Origin: Mytilus edulis
Taxonomy: Eukaryota; Mollusca; Bivalvia; Mytilida; Mytilidae
Assembly: GCF_963676685.1 (NCBI RefSeq)
Contig: NC_092350.1
Location: 65,899,674 to 65,963,673 of the forward strand
Direction of reading: 5' to 3'
Length of the DNA: 64,000 nt
Each line of letters starts with the position of its first letter. The stretch's first letter is position 1. A model generated the notes under the pieces. It searched no databases. It was not told the DNA's origin and saw nothing but the letters and a program-made list of their open reading frames with translations. Of the stretch, positions 9,321 to 21,029 are shown piece after piece. The position numbers and the translations under genes are program-made.

Positions 9321-10126
9321 TACTGGAATTCTTTCCTAAAAAAAGAAATAAATAAACAATTTAAAATCTAGTAAGGCTATAGCATAGCCGAAATTGTCAA
9401 AATAGTGCTATTATCAGACCGATTTTCATCTCATTTTACTGCATTGTACTATAATAAATTGACGGTCGCCATTTTCCCGTGAAACTGATCACAACGAATT
9501 CACGTGTTTCGCGTTCGTGAAGACCTTTTCGTACTTATATATAGTCTATCACAAATCTGCCTTGAAAATGTCCGGCTTTCATACACGCTACAGTAATGGG
9601 ACGGTCACCATCAACTCCAATCGAAATAGTACGAGGACTTAATTTTTTTCAAGTTGTTTACAGATTCTATAGCGGATTATTTTTTTTAATTTGCGAAGTA
9701 AAATCAAGATTTTCCCAACCGATTTCAAGTTGAAACAAAATAACGTTTTTCATCTGTCAAAATCCCAACTTCAGCTTTGGTCCAAAAATAACTTATCAAA
9801 CCTACACATATTCATTTATAAGGTATACATGTACAATAAGTTAACAAATAAATAAAAACAATACAAATTTAACTAAAATTTAAATGATATACCCGAGTAA
9901 GTTTTTTTAACACCATAAGCATGCCTCCAAAGTTTTTAAATGTATTTGACCCATATTTTACGAAATGAACTAATAAAAAAAATGCGCATAAGTAAAGATA
10001 TTGTTTAGAGCGTATATCATGGTAATTTCTAGCTACAGAAGATATAATTATAATTCATACCGCCTTACCGAGTATACGGAGGTCCGTGAAGGAATCCGAA
10101 TCTCAAGCAATTAGGGAGCTACCATT

Positions 10127-10410
10127 TGATTTTTATGGGGGGGGGGGGGGGGGGGCGGGGGCTAGGATGAAATTTGAAAAAAATAGGCAGGACAGGAGTT
10201 TTGAGTAAAAAAAAAGTCAGGATGAGACACTTGCAAAAAAAAAAGTCAGGACGACAATTTAGGTAAAAAAAAGTCAGGATAAACTAAAAAAAAGGCAGGA
10301 CCGAACAGAGTGAAAAATAAAAAGGCAGGACAGAGATTACAGCTAAAAAAAAATGCAGGACAAAATTTTTCATCCTAGCCCCCCATAAAAATCAAATGGT
10401 AGCTCCCTTA
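10127..10410. mobile_element. Terminal-inverted-repeat element with internal A-rich tandem repeats
   Basis: Inverted ends: GGGAGCTACCATTTGATTTT and its complement at 10375-10410, each followed by a G or C run and GGCTAGGATGAAA. The interior is about seven units of A-run plus GTCAGGA or GGCAGGA. A relative lies at 17485-17745. Confidence 0.8.
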
Positions 10411-10632
10411 GTGAAATTAAAGTTTGATCCATTGTGTAGGAAAAACGTGGATCCGATTTCCACTGATCATAATGGAACGACCATTTAACTTCAAAGTGGA
10501 AGAGAAAGAGGTGGGGTGAAAAGAATACTCTAATCCTCAATTTGATAAAGAAGAAAAAATATTGTGGTCAAGCAGATGACGAAAAAAAAATCTGAATCCA
10601 GAGTTGCCCCACGATTCCTAATAGACTAAGTG

Positions 10633-11230
10633 TTAAGGTTCATCATAACCTTTTGGCTAAAATGGCCGTATTTACACCCCAAATTTTACTCTGAGTACAG
10701 ACTAACCTATACACCTGCAACAGTTTTAAGGGATGGCAGGAACTAGATATATAAATTTTAAATGCATTTTATGTTTCAGAAAATTATAAACTTTTCTAGA
10801 TTTTGCTATCCATTTTTTTTTCGTTCCTGCAGAAGGTGCAAACATTAACTAAGTAGTGAAAACGATTGAGAAGCTCTCCTCATAAAATCAATGTTGTGAG
10901 TAGTATTGATTTAAATGGACAATAGATGGACAATAGACACCTGTAAACAATAGGTTATTTAACAGGTTTAAACTGTGTAACTGAGTTGACCGTATCAAAT
11001 GAAACTCGGGTGTTTGTTTATTTTGCTATCTTCTGCAGACTGGAAAAAAATGAACACCAAAATCCAGGTAAGTTTTTAATTTTCTGAAACGTAGACTTCA
11101 TATAACTTTTATATATCTAGTTCCTGCCATGCCTTAAAACTTTCCTGGATGTACCAGTTTGTCTGTACTCATAGTAATTTTGGAGGTGTAAACACGGCCA
11201 TATTTTTCAATTCCTTATGATGAACCTTAA
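10633..11230. mobile_element. Foldback element with about 200-bp arms
   Basis: The left arm begins AAGGTTCATCATAA...GGCCGTATTTACACC and the right arm ends GGTGTAAACACGGCCAT...TTATGATGAACCTT. Matching internal words include TCTAGTTCCTGCCAT and CTGCAGA. Related pieces are at 11340-11575, 18140-18365, 20345-20470 and 20765-20830. Confidence 0.75.
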
Positions 11231-11239
11231 ATTTGAAAG

Positions 11240-13140
11240 CGTCGAAAAACTAAACCCCCCTCTTTTCCCTTTTCGAAATTAAATGGTTGCTATCAAAGGT
11301 CGCATATTTTACATACGGTTCATGAAAACAAATAGACAAATATGGCCATGCCCGTATTACCCCTAAAAACTACTCTGTACAGACTACCTGTGCAGTTTAA
11401 AAGCTTTGATGCCTGGCATCCACTAGATACATTGTATACAAAAGTTACTAGCTTTTAGTAGCAATCTCCAAATTCTCTCAGAGAGAGAGAAAGGACCGCT
11501 AACTCTGCATGGGAAATTGGATTTTGAGGTGAATATATAGCCACAATTGTCTATATGTTATGATGAACCTTACCGTCCGTTACTAACTTTCTATGTATTG
11601 CTCCTCGGGAGTCGGTTCCCTCCAAGGTTTAGGGTCGGGATCCTTGAGTAATTGTAAACGTAAATTTAAATATATGAAGTGCATCTTTGTTGGACCCGTT
11701 GGATTATACATACATGTTTTTTATTTGGATAATTTCCTAACCCCTATTTTCTCACTTCAAGTCAAATGCTGGATTATACCTGAATAGACGTATAATTAAC
11801 CAATTACTTGTAATTTCGTCCCTCTCTTGAGAATAAAGGCACAAATCAGGAAAAGTTGGAATACCTGACTTGAGCCCGACCTGTACAAAAGTCACGGAGT
11901 ATTCCTTTCTTTTCTAAATGCAAATGTAAACATAAATGAAAAATAAAGTTCAACCCAAAGACACTGAATCACTGTACGTTATGACTGGTTTCTTATAATT
12001 TACGAATAAAAAGACCCCTACCCCTTCTTTTAAACATAAACCATATGTGAAGGCTTGCTATGATTGATTTTCTTAATACTATTTATTTAAAATTGCATTT
12101 TGAAAGTGCACCTACATGTATTTTCGTAGACCTTATAATTAAGACTGTCTTACCTGTATGTTCTTCAAGTCCGTTGTCCTGGAAAACAACTCGAGATATG
12201 TGTATCAAATAGTAACACACTTGCTCAATCGGCAATCCTCGGTAATCTGCTACTCAGCCGAGTTGTGACGATGAATCTACCTTTTGGAAGCATGCTGTGC
12301 ACGGATTTATTTACAGGTAGGAAACAACTCTATTCGCAAATCAATTATCAAAACATAATAGATCTCTTATTGCATTAGGCCAAAGGAAATAAAAAATGTG
12401 TTTCCGCTAACGTGCTGAAAATGTACGGTAGGTAATAGGTAGTATTATTTTTTTTTACAAGTTTTTTTTAGCCGATTACTTCTAAGGAACTAGTCTGACT
12501 TTAACAGTGCTTGTTCTAAAATTGCATAAAAGGTGTTGAGGTAAGCATTGACAATTAGGGAAGGAAGGGTAAGCGTAAACAAAAGTATTAGTTTTTGCTT
12601 TGCCTTAGTTTGCACGCGAGTTGCGATTGACTTGTATTTTTATTCAGAGTACACTTTCCAAATTAAAATGGAAAGATTTTTTTTATCTTGATACATTTTT
12701 TGTAGTTTTCGTTCATTTTTGTCATATGTTTTTTCCTGTTATTTGAATTATTATTTACTTTTTTATATGATATTTCGTGTTTGATGTTTTTTTCATGTCT
12801 CTTTTTTTTTCTTGTACGATTTTGTTATTTTCTTAAAGATAGAGGGGGTTTGTAGTTTATGTTATTTGTCTTGGTCAGTTGTTTGTTTGTTTGTCCAACT
12901 TCACGTTTTAAGGGAGATTCTTTATTTTTACGGTACATATTGTTTTTGTTAAAAGTCTGAAAAAATCTTTATAAATTCTTTAGTTCTGTTTTGTGATGCA
13001 TCGTTTTTCTTTATGATTAAATAAATGCCTAAATCTGAAATAGTTTTATTTCTATTTTTTTGTCTGCATCACATAGGCCCGTTTTTTTCACAACAATAAA
13101 AAAAAAGCTACACGCGTTTTTTGTGGGTTTCTTTATTGAC
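11240..13140. other. No supported gene
   Basis: 11340-11575 is a partial relative of the foldback at 10633. The remainder is AT-rich with homopolymer runs. A donor-like ACAG|GTAAGAC on the minus strand near 12152 could belong to a noncoding first exon of gene A; this is speculative. Confidence 0.4.
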
Positions 13141-13149
13141 AAAACCAAG

Positions 13150-13745
13150 CTTTTAACAGGTCGAGAACTCTAGATTTTTTGACGTCAGAATATATTTGCA
13201 TAGTAATTTCCAAAACACAAGGCCAATATGGCCTTGAAAAACTGACCAATCGACTCAATGAACTACAATGCATTGTGGGCTACTACGAGTAAACTACTAC
13301 TTAAAACACGTGGAATTAGTGGGAAAACAGTCAATTAATATATTGTCTCGGACTCTCATTACCAAAGTTTTTATTCTTATTTAATGTAAAATATATAACG
13401 TAATCTTCAATTTGCATGCTCAGATTAAAAAAATATTGTTTATTGGCTTCACGAATGATTCGACTTTCTTGTTCGCCTTGCAAAAGTAGTTGAACCGGTT
13501 TTGTGCATTGTTATGAATTGAAACTGCATTAATTTCACGACATGACACAGTGAAATATCCAATGAAGTGACCACTGTCCAGTAAGAAAATCATTTGAGCT
13601 CTTTTAGACCTGTATAATATCATTGCAAAATCATTTCTGCCTAGAAAAACACGAAACTTTCATTGAAACACTTCTTTCTGTACTGAATGTGTATTTTTTT
13701 ATAAGGACCTGAACTAATAGTAAGAACATCATAATATTCAGTATG
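13150..13745 (-). repeat. Long inverted repeat, left copy (about 600 bp)
   Basis: Reverse complement of 31085-31680 at high identity over nearly the whole length. Landmarks include AGGTCGAGAACTCTAGA, GCCAATATGGCCTTG and a shared short ORF at 13420-13623. No terminal inverted repeat is evident within each copy. A partial third relative lies at 29240-29330. Confidence 0.85.
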
Positions 13746-13757
13746 CTAAAAATAAAT

Positions 13758-14055
13758 AATTACATTAGATGTATGTTTCATTATAATATTTTATTCTGAT
13801 TGGCTAACTGCACATCACGTGTTATTCCGTAAGCAGTTGCATTGCTCAATACAACTTTTCACTCATGATAACACGTGCTCCAACAATAAAGTGCACACTC
13901 AGGTGAATTAAATAATAAAATATATATAATTCGTGTTTTCATGATCATAGCTAAAAAATGTAATTATAAGTATTGAATGCTTCTTTTTGTAACTTTATAG
14001 GGTTGTAAAAGCGTTGACCGTGCGTACATTTTTAGAATGAAGCGCTTCCGCTTAA
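13758..14055 (+). repeat. Dispersed repeat, family 4, copy 1
   Basis: It starts ATTACATTAGATGT, contains TTCTGATTGGCTAAC, and ends with GGGTTGTAAAAGCGTTGAC and TAGAATGAAGCGCTTCCG. It is matched by 24768-25062. Confidence 0.7.
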
Positions 14056-14061
14056 AGGAGG

Positions 14062-14180
14062 GTAGTATACCTTACCTAACAATGACTTCACGGTTAAGCT
14101 AACAAGCAAGCTAACCAAATATATTACCTTTGTCTAGTACATACTCAATGGAATCGACTGTAACTAAAAACTCGAATACA
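14062..14180 (+). repeat. Block shared with gene B 5' flank
   Basis: It matches 21561-21670: AGTATACCTTACCTAA, then GCAAGCTAACCAA and ATATTACC, then ACTCAATG.AATC. No leader exon follows it. It is either a remnant of a third gene copy's upstream region or a repeat that predates both. Confidence 0.6.
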
Positions 14181-14199
14181 TTTTAACAGACAGTGGTAA

Positions 14200-15540
14200 T
14201 GTTTGTTGATGAATATTGTTTTTTCTAGATTCACTCTTGAAAAATCATTTGGTAACGTTAGGTCAAGTAATTTAAGAAAAGATCTTTTTGTAATTGCGGA
14301 CGCCGAGACAATAAATAAACCTCACACGACCCCTCGACACAGGTGAGCTTATATATGATCTTATAGCGATTCGGGTTGATAACCAGTTGAAATTAAGCCA
14401 GTTTTTTGTGTGTGTAGATTTATATTGTTTTAAACTGTTATATGACCTTTTAAAGTTAAATGTAGGTGTTTAATCTAAGAATTTCTTTTTTAAACTTATA
14501 TACTTGTTTTATACTCAATTGGTAGTATGAAGCTACGAGATATTTTAATTTTTGAAATTGAAGGCACAATTAACAAAGCAAACGGTAATTTCAAATACAT
14601 TGTACTTTTAAATAGATCTTTAAGGATAATGTACCCTTGTGTTGATCACATGCTAAACATAACAAAAATCTCTGTACAAAGGTTATCTCGTCTTCATTCT
14701 CTGACATATTCTAGTCTGCCCTTTCATAAAATAGTGATTTTTTTTAGTGCCCTATCGAACTTTCGAAAAGAAAAAAAATACCTGATAACCGTTCAGACAA
14801 AAAAAATATGTTGAAAAAATCTTACAGATACAGCAAGTGATTCTTAATAGCTATAAGATACATTTTTCTTTTAAAATACAACTTTTAAATCTTACGAGAA
14901 ACTATTCCAAGCTTAAAACTTTCACTGTAACCTCGCTCTAACTTATCCCCCCCCCCCCCCCAAAAAAAAAAAAAAAAAAAAAACCCAAACAAACAAACCC
15001 GCAATACTATTGTCATTCTTATAGTCAGCACTAAATTGTTCACACACAAATGTGTTTTAAGCTGCTAAATAAATTCCTTTGTTCTATATTTTTGCTCTCC
15101 ATTTTTATGCAAAACCTTTTACATTTTTATTTTATGGGTTATTATTGAAGGTCGTACGATGACGTATGATTGTTAACACATACTTCCTTTGGTTTCTTAT
15201 GGAAATTTGTCCATTGACAACAAACATACCACATCATCTACTTTATATAAGTATTGTATAAATTACAACGTATTTTGGTGATCTTGCAAAATGATCGTAA
15301 TCCCGAAAATCGTAAACATATTTTCTTATCTTAAAAGGCGGCAAGAAGGGTTCCATTAACAGGCCAATAAATAAGATTACAGTTAATTTAAAAAAAAAAT
15401 AAAAAAAAATAGGGGTATTTTTTCTCTCATAATAACACTAAACAGATTCACAAGAATGTCAATTTCAAGAAAGCAGACAACAGTTAATTAGTCAATAACA
15501 GTACAGCATCAATGATCTTGAATATATGCCACTTTTAACG
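14200..15540. other. No supported gene
   Basis: AT-rich, with a C-run and A-run at 14948-14982 and a decayed family-1 fragment at 15125-15240. The open stretch at 14527-14814 has no recognisable domain and is not supported. Confidence 0.45.
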
Positions 15541-15544
15541 AAAA

Positions 15545-15850
15545 TATAAAGGCACAGAACCAGGACATAGGAGCACAGAACCAGGACCGTTTTTCTTATC
15601 ACCAGCACAGCGTCAGGACAATTCCGTTTAACGAACTTGTACGACTTTTGCAATATAATATTGTTGTAATATACTTTGCATGGTACTTATGACACATCAG
15701 AGAAAAATTAAGCAACAAAACAGTCGTTTTATTGCCGTTCTGATACAATGTAAACAAACCCACCAGCACAGAATCAGGACCCACCAGCACCTGACAGGAC
15801 CAAATCACCAGCACAGAACGTTCTCTCGCAGGACAACCATACCCACCGTG
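15545..15850. repeat. Irregular CAGCACAGAA repeat cluster
   Basis: At least six copies of a roughly 20-bp motif (CCAGCACAGAA.CAGGAC) lie in two groups, 15555-15620 and 15768-15835, separated by unrelated sequence. The Gln/His-rich open frame across them reflects the repeat, not a gene. Confidence 0.65.
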
Positions 15851-15914
15851 AACACAGTTCAATCGAAGTCATTAGTCATAGAAATGCAAAAAATACATTG
15901 TATCTTATGTAAAA

Positions 15915-16320
15915 ATGTATTTGTCTCTCCGTGAATGAACATGACATATTTGCCACTGGACATTAAGTGTTCGGTTCAAATATAGCTGGATGATCTTACA
16001 TTATTTGTATGTTATGCACACATTATAGCTGTTATTTATGTCAAATGGATTGTAGTAGATGCAAACCAATTTTGGTCAGGAAATTGCATACTTGTAAATT
16101 TCACTATAAAACTATAAAAATGCAATGCCTATATATTCATGTATCTCGTGTACAGACGCATTTGTCTCTTCTTGAATGGACATGACATATTTGCCACTGG
16201 ACATCAAGTGTTCGGTTCAAGTATAGCTGGATAATCTTACATTATTAATGTCAAATTAATTTTAAGTATATGTAAACCAATTTTGATCAGGAAATTGCAT
16301 ATTCATAAATTTCATTATGA
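15915..16320 (+). repeat. Tandem duplication, unit about 243 bp
   Basis: GACATATTTGCCACTGGACA, TGTTCGGTTCAA, TATAGCTGGAT and AACCAATTTTG.TCAGGAAA occur in the same order in both halves. The second copy has a short internal deletion. Confidence 0.8.
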
Positions 16321-16689
16321 CACTTTTAAAAAAGAATGCAACAAAAAAATTGATCTGAATCTGTTAAAGGCATTACTTTCATAGTTGTCCCTGGGAAAAG
16401 TATTTTGAAACTCTTAATGATCTGTTCGTTATGATATTTCATACTTAGTCTAAATTTAGTCAACGTTCTGGTTTGCCAAGCAATAGCATTCAACAACAAA
16501 AAAATGATATTCATGTACCATCCCGTTCCAGATTCCATTTATTGTAGCTCTATTTCAAATTTTGATAAACATATTATTCAAAGTTTATGTTATTGCCTTG
16601 ACATCCAAAGAAATGTCTTTGTAATACGTTATCAAAACAGTAAATGTACATGCATGTTTTTGTACACTAGTTATGTCGTTAGTTTTCTC

Positions 16690-16872
16690 ATTTGATTTTT
16701 TTTTAACCTTTATCATTTCGGGGTCTTTTATAGCAAATGACTATGCGGTATTGACATTGCTCATTGTTGAAGGCCGTACAGTAACCTTTAGTCGTTGATT
16801 TTAATTTGCGTCATTTGATCTATGGTGGAGAGTTGTCTGATTGGCAATATTACCACATCTGCTTTTATTATT
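16690..16872 (-). repeat. Dispersed repeat, family 1 (inverted copy)
   Basis: Reverse complement of the 6104 family: TTTCGGGGTCTTTTATAG, ATGCGGTA, TTGAAGGCCGTACAGTAACC, GAGAGTTGTCTGATTGGCAA. Confidence 0.8.
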
Positions 16873-17484
16873 TACAAAAAAGGTGTGTTTCAAAAATGAC
16901 GAACTGACGTCTGCTGGTTTAGAAAGGTAACTAATCAAAAGCATCTTGCGCCCCGTGTTTTTCCTCTTTCAAATTTCTACCAAAACGAATAGTTTATCAT
17001 CTTCAATTTGAGTGTTATATGTATTTGTTTTTTCTAGTTGAACGTTTAAAAGTTTTCGGAAAATACTTTCATATAATTAATAAATATGATAAGTTTTATT
17101 GCACTCACGAAAACTCACACTGACCACCTTAAGCTTTCAGATAGTGAAAGACACAAACATAGTTTACATTTTACTCATTTATTTAGGCAATAGCACAATT
17201 TGTCATTTGAAGCAGATATTTCAAGTAAAATGACGGTAATGAGTGATACAATGGGTATATAATTTACGATTTAAATGAGCTACCATACAGCTTGTTTGAA
17301 AAAAAAATAAAACGTATGACTTGGGACATTCTTTACAACGCGAGTTAGATAGCTGTCGGCTGCTAGTACTGAATACTTCGAAATAAAATTAGAAAACAAA
17401 TCAAGAGTAAACGTGGTAAAGAAATGGAAAAGCAAGTTCTCTTTCTAAGAGGTATAACTCCAATGCGTCGGACCGGTTGTGAAA

Positions 17485-17745
17485 ACAATTTGTCCTGATT
17501 TTTTTAGTTGCAATCTCTGTCTTGCCTTTAATTTTTCACTCTCTTTGGTCATGCCTTTTTTTTAGTGTATCCTGACTTTTTTACATACATTTTCTTCATG
17601 CCTTCTTGTTTACATGAATTATCATATTTGGTTTATATGCTCGTCCTGCCTTTTTTTTTACTCAAAACCCCTGCTGTCCTGCCTTTTTTCAAAATCATCC
17701 CCCCCCCCCCCCCCCCCCATAAAAATCAAATGGTAGCGCCTTTAG
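17485..17745 (-). mobile_element. Partial copy of the A-run/GTCAGGA element
   Basis: TCCTGACTTTTTT and TCCTGCCTTTTTT units run to a C-tract and CATAAAAATCAAATGGTAGC, the inverted end of the 10127-10410 element. The other end is not preserved. Confidence 0.75.
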
Positions 17746-18439
17746 TCAAAACATAAAGAAAACAGTAAACAAAACAAATCATAATCTGTAAAACACGTCT
17801 TTTAACAAAATGCTTAAAAATCTATAACTATACATTATTCTAGAACTACGATACATTTTTTATAGCAAAAAAATACTTGGTGAAAATAAGCTTGCGCTTG
17901 GTCGAGAAATTGAATAAATGTCACCCTATGTAAATAAAGTCATCTTAATTGATTAACGGAAACTTTCTGCACGAGTAAATCACGAGTTTCAACGGCTACT
18001 ATTAAATCAATTTTTAAATCAGTCAGTGCGTACCTAGGCCAGCGAAGAGGTAAGAGCTTTATTTAGTTAACAAACTATTATGGAATGAAGAGAGAACTAA
18101 TTCAATGTTAATTTTAGGCAAATATTATGTTATCTACTAATTTGAGGTTCACCATAATGTATTTTGAAATTTCGTAGAAAATTCGTATCTGTCCAAGAAC
18201 AGACGGGAATCATATTATACACTTCTAGTTTTGTTATATCTGTATGGATAAGAGCAAGAATACATTCTTATAATTAAAATTAACTTGAAATAATAGGATT
18301 CATCAAAAGGAATTCAAAAATATGGCCGTGTTTACACCACAAAATCTACGATGAGTACAAAATAACTGATGATTGATTTCATTTTTTGTGTTTTAACGCC
18401 ACATTTAGGCTATTTCGTGTCGGCCAGTTTTTATCTGTA

Positions 18440-18655
18440 TCTGTATCTGTAGTGGTACGTGTAGAATCCTGTTTAGGCTTTTATACACGGTGGAGAAGAG
18501 CGCCGTTGCTATGGGTGGTGTTCTTGTAGAGCGGTCTTAAATGCCTCTACAGAACCTGCATGCACAACTTTATCTGGTAGTTGGTTCCAGTGAATAGTTG
18601 TTTCCACGAAAAAAGAATGTTTATACTGTGGTTTGTTGCTGTTTGGTACCTTTAG
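18440..18655 (-). mobile_element. LINE 3' end with ACAGAT-type tail
   Basis: On the minus strand a C-terminal reverse transcriptase tail ends at TAG (18511-18509), then a short 3' UTR leads to ACAGATACAGATACAGATA. It belongs to a different LINE family from that at 4216. Severely 5'-truncated. Confidence 0.7.
18509..18645 (-). pseudogene. LINE ORF2 C-terminal tail
   Basis: Translates to HSFFVETTIHWNQLP then VVHAGSVEAFKTAL and a stop. This is the familiar C-terminal pattern of many LINE polyproteins (W-N-x-LP then SVxxFKxxL). Only about 45 codons survive. Confidence 0.7.
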
Positions 18656-18675
18656 TCCTCTGGTGTTATTGATGA

Positions 18676-18763
18676 CTTGCCGTTCTATGATATTTTATTG
18701 GTAGAGGAAGCCGGAGTGCCCGGAGAAAACCACCGACCTTTGATAGGAAAACTGACAAAACAA
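18676..18763 (+). repeat. Dispersed SINE-like repeat fragment
   Basis: Contains ATTGGTAGAGGAAGCCGG and GTGCCCGGAGAAAACC, related to 1150-1190. It directly abuts the reverse transcriptase element that follows. Confidence 0.45.
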
Positions 18764-19713
18764 CTGATGCACCTACGATATGTTTCTCTTTTAGATCATT
18801 TTTTAGTAGCAATAAACAAAAGAACTATGTCAATTGGACATGCTTTGATACTATTTATGCACTTGAATTTTTACTTGATAACATTTTTGTTCGCTTTGGA
18901 GATTCCGTATATCGTCAAGTTATTGGAATTCCAATGGGGACTAACTGTGCACCACTTATTGCGGACCTGTTTTTGTATTGTTATGAGTTACAATTTATGA
19001 CTAAAATTAGCAAAGACCCATCAAAACAACATTTGATACAAAAATTTAACAATACTTTTAGATATTTGGATGATATATTGGCTCTAAATAATGACGACTT
19101 CAGTATGTATACTAAAGAAATTTATCCTGTAGAACTTACTTTAAATAAAGCTAATGACAACAATGACCACTGCCCTTTCCTCGATCTTGATATCTATATC
19201 ATAAACGGGAAGCTTAATACAAAAATTTATGATAAAAGAGATGATTTTTCATTTCCTATTGTTAATTATCCATTTTTAGATGGTGACGTTCCCTTGTCAC
19301 CATCTTATGGTGTTTATATATCTCAACTTGTACGATTCGCTCGTGTATGTAACAATGTATTAGATTTTAGCGAGAGAAATTTATGTATTACTGAAAAATT
19401 ATTACACCAGGGTTTTCGATATCACAAACTGGTCAAAACATTTACTAAATTTTATCACCGGTATAAGGAAATAATTCGTAAATATAATTCAACATGCAGA
19501 CATCTTATACGTTCAGGTATTTCACATCCAAAATTTTATGGAAATATTCTTTATAAAGCACAAAAATGTCAGTATTCTCCTCAGAAACTAACAAAACCTT
19601 TAAATAGACTTATTAAAAGGGGATATAGTTACGATACTGTTGTCAGGTCATTAAAGATTGCATATTTTGGCTTTAACATAGATTCACTGATAGGGTCTTT
19701 GCATCGGAACTAA
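18764..19713 (+). CDS. Reverse transcriptase, Penelope-like (partial, open frame)
   Basis: Open for about 316 codons to TAA. Motifs in order are LEFLLDNIFVRFGDSVYRQV, IPMGTNCAPLIADLFLYCYE (RT motif B region), FRYLDDILAL (YxDD-type catalytic motif C), FLDLDIYI, then KRDDFSFPIVNYPFLDGDVP and a basic C-terminal region ending SLHRN. The order and motif B wording fit Penelope-like RTs, which are telomerase-related. The N-terminal fingers and any nuclease are missing. The surviving frame has no stop, so the copy is fairly young. It may be the last trace of a source for trans-mobilised small elements nearby. Confidence 0.65.
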
Positions 19714-20345
19714 ACACATTTATTTCTAAAAAAACAGTTGTTGGCATGACACGGGTTATGTTCTTCTCATATATTTTATGATAGTATGATACTAAACCCC
19801 TAACGGGAGGGATTGTACCTGATATTCATATGATGAAGACATAATCTTTCAATCAGTTTAATTGAGGTCTGGAGCTGGCATGTCAGTTAACTGCTAGTAG
19901 TCTGTTGTTATTTATGTATTATTGTCATTTTATTTATTTTCTTTTGTTACATCTTTTGACATCAGACTCGGACTTCTCTTGAACTGAATTTTAATGTGCG
20001 TATTGTTATTGTTTTACTTTTCTACATTGGCTAGAGGTATAGGGGGAGGGTTGAGATCTCATAAACATGTTTAACCCCGCCGCAATTTTGCGCCTGTCCC
20101 AAGTCAGGAGCCTCTGGCCTTTGTTAGTCTTGTATGATTTTAAATTTTAGTTTCTTGTGTATAATTCGGAGTTTAGTATGACGTCCATTATCACTGTACT
20201 ATTATGCATATTTTAGGGGCCAGCTGAAGGACACCTACGGGTGCGGGAATTCTCGCTACATTGAAGACCCATTGGTTGCCTTCGGCTGTTGTTTGCTCTA
20301 TGGTCGGGTGGTTGTCGCTTTGACATATTCACCATTTCCTTTCTT
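18764..20345 (+). mobile_element. Penelope-like (PLE-type) retroelement, 5'-truncated
   Basis: It consists of a reverse transcriptase reading frame and about 630 bp of 3' noncoding sequence. The same 3' region occurs inverted at 45060-45395 and 52880-53270, which fixes the end near 20340 (GTCGCTTTGACATATTCACC). No GIY-YIG endonuclease domain follows the RT. The element class is inferred from RT motif style, not from a search. Confidence 0.65.
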
Positions 20346-21025
20346 AATTTTATTCCATATGCACAGGGTTGACTGTACTCAATTTTAAATATATATTAAG
20401 AGCAAAATTTGTAGTGTAAATACAGCCATATTAGCCAAAAGGTTATGAGGAACATTAAAGGACAACAACTAAGCAATCAAAACAAACAATATACTTATAG
20501 AAAAAACGGGGGTCCAGCGCTGCTGCCTGTGGATCTGAGCTCTTGAAAAGTTTCGATGCGTAGCTGGTCCTTGATTAAGTTGTGTCATTTTTAAACCGGC
20601 TATACATTTTAGATCGTCAGATAACTGATTGTGATACAAAAAAGGACCGAATTTCATTAAATACAGGCTTTGTTCACTCAACTACACTATAAAAATACTA
20701 GCATATTGATGTTCATATATATATTGCCATTCTTTTGCTACGTCCATATCAATTTTACATGTAGTCGTCGGTTTTGCTGGTTTGTCTGTACTTGGACTTT
20801 GTGGTGAATATACGGACATTATATATGACAAAAGTGTGTATTTTTCAAAAAAACTAGTTCAGGAAATAATAATAGTAGTCCGTTATGTGGAATCGTAATC
20901 ATATTGGGGTTTAAATGAGTTTCTTACATCCCTGTATTCTTTAAATTATTTTTGTTTGATAATTTGTTTCTATTTTTTATTAATTTTGCCCATTATACTC
21001 GATTATGTTTCGTTTTTTTTTTTTT
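20345..21025. other. No supported gene; foldback-family fragments
   Basis: Pieces at 20345-20470 and 20765-20830 are related to the foldback at 10633 (GTGTAAATACAGCCATATTAG, TTTGTCTGTACTTGG). Otherwise AT-rich. Confidence 0.5.
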
Positions 21026-21029
21026 TATT

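Noticed and set aside
13420-13623. Small protein conserved between 13420-13623 and 31197-31379
   Set aside because: Both lie inside the 600-bp repeat copies; similarity is explained by the DNA repeat, and one copy ends earlier through a stop.
15680-15934. Gln/His/Thr-rich open frame
   Set aside because: It follows the CAGCACAGAA repeat and has no splice or domain support.
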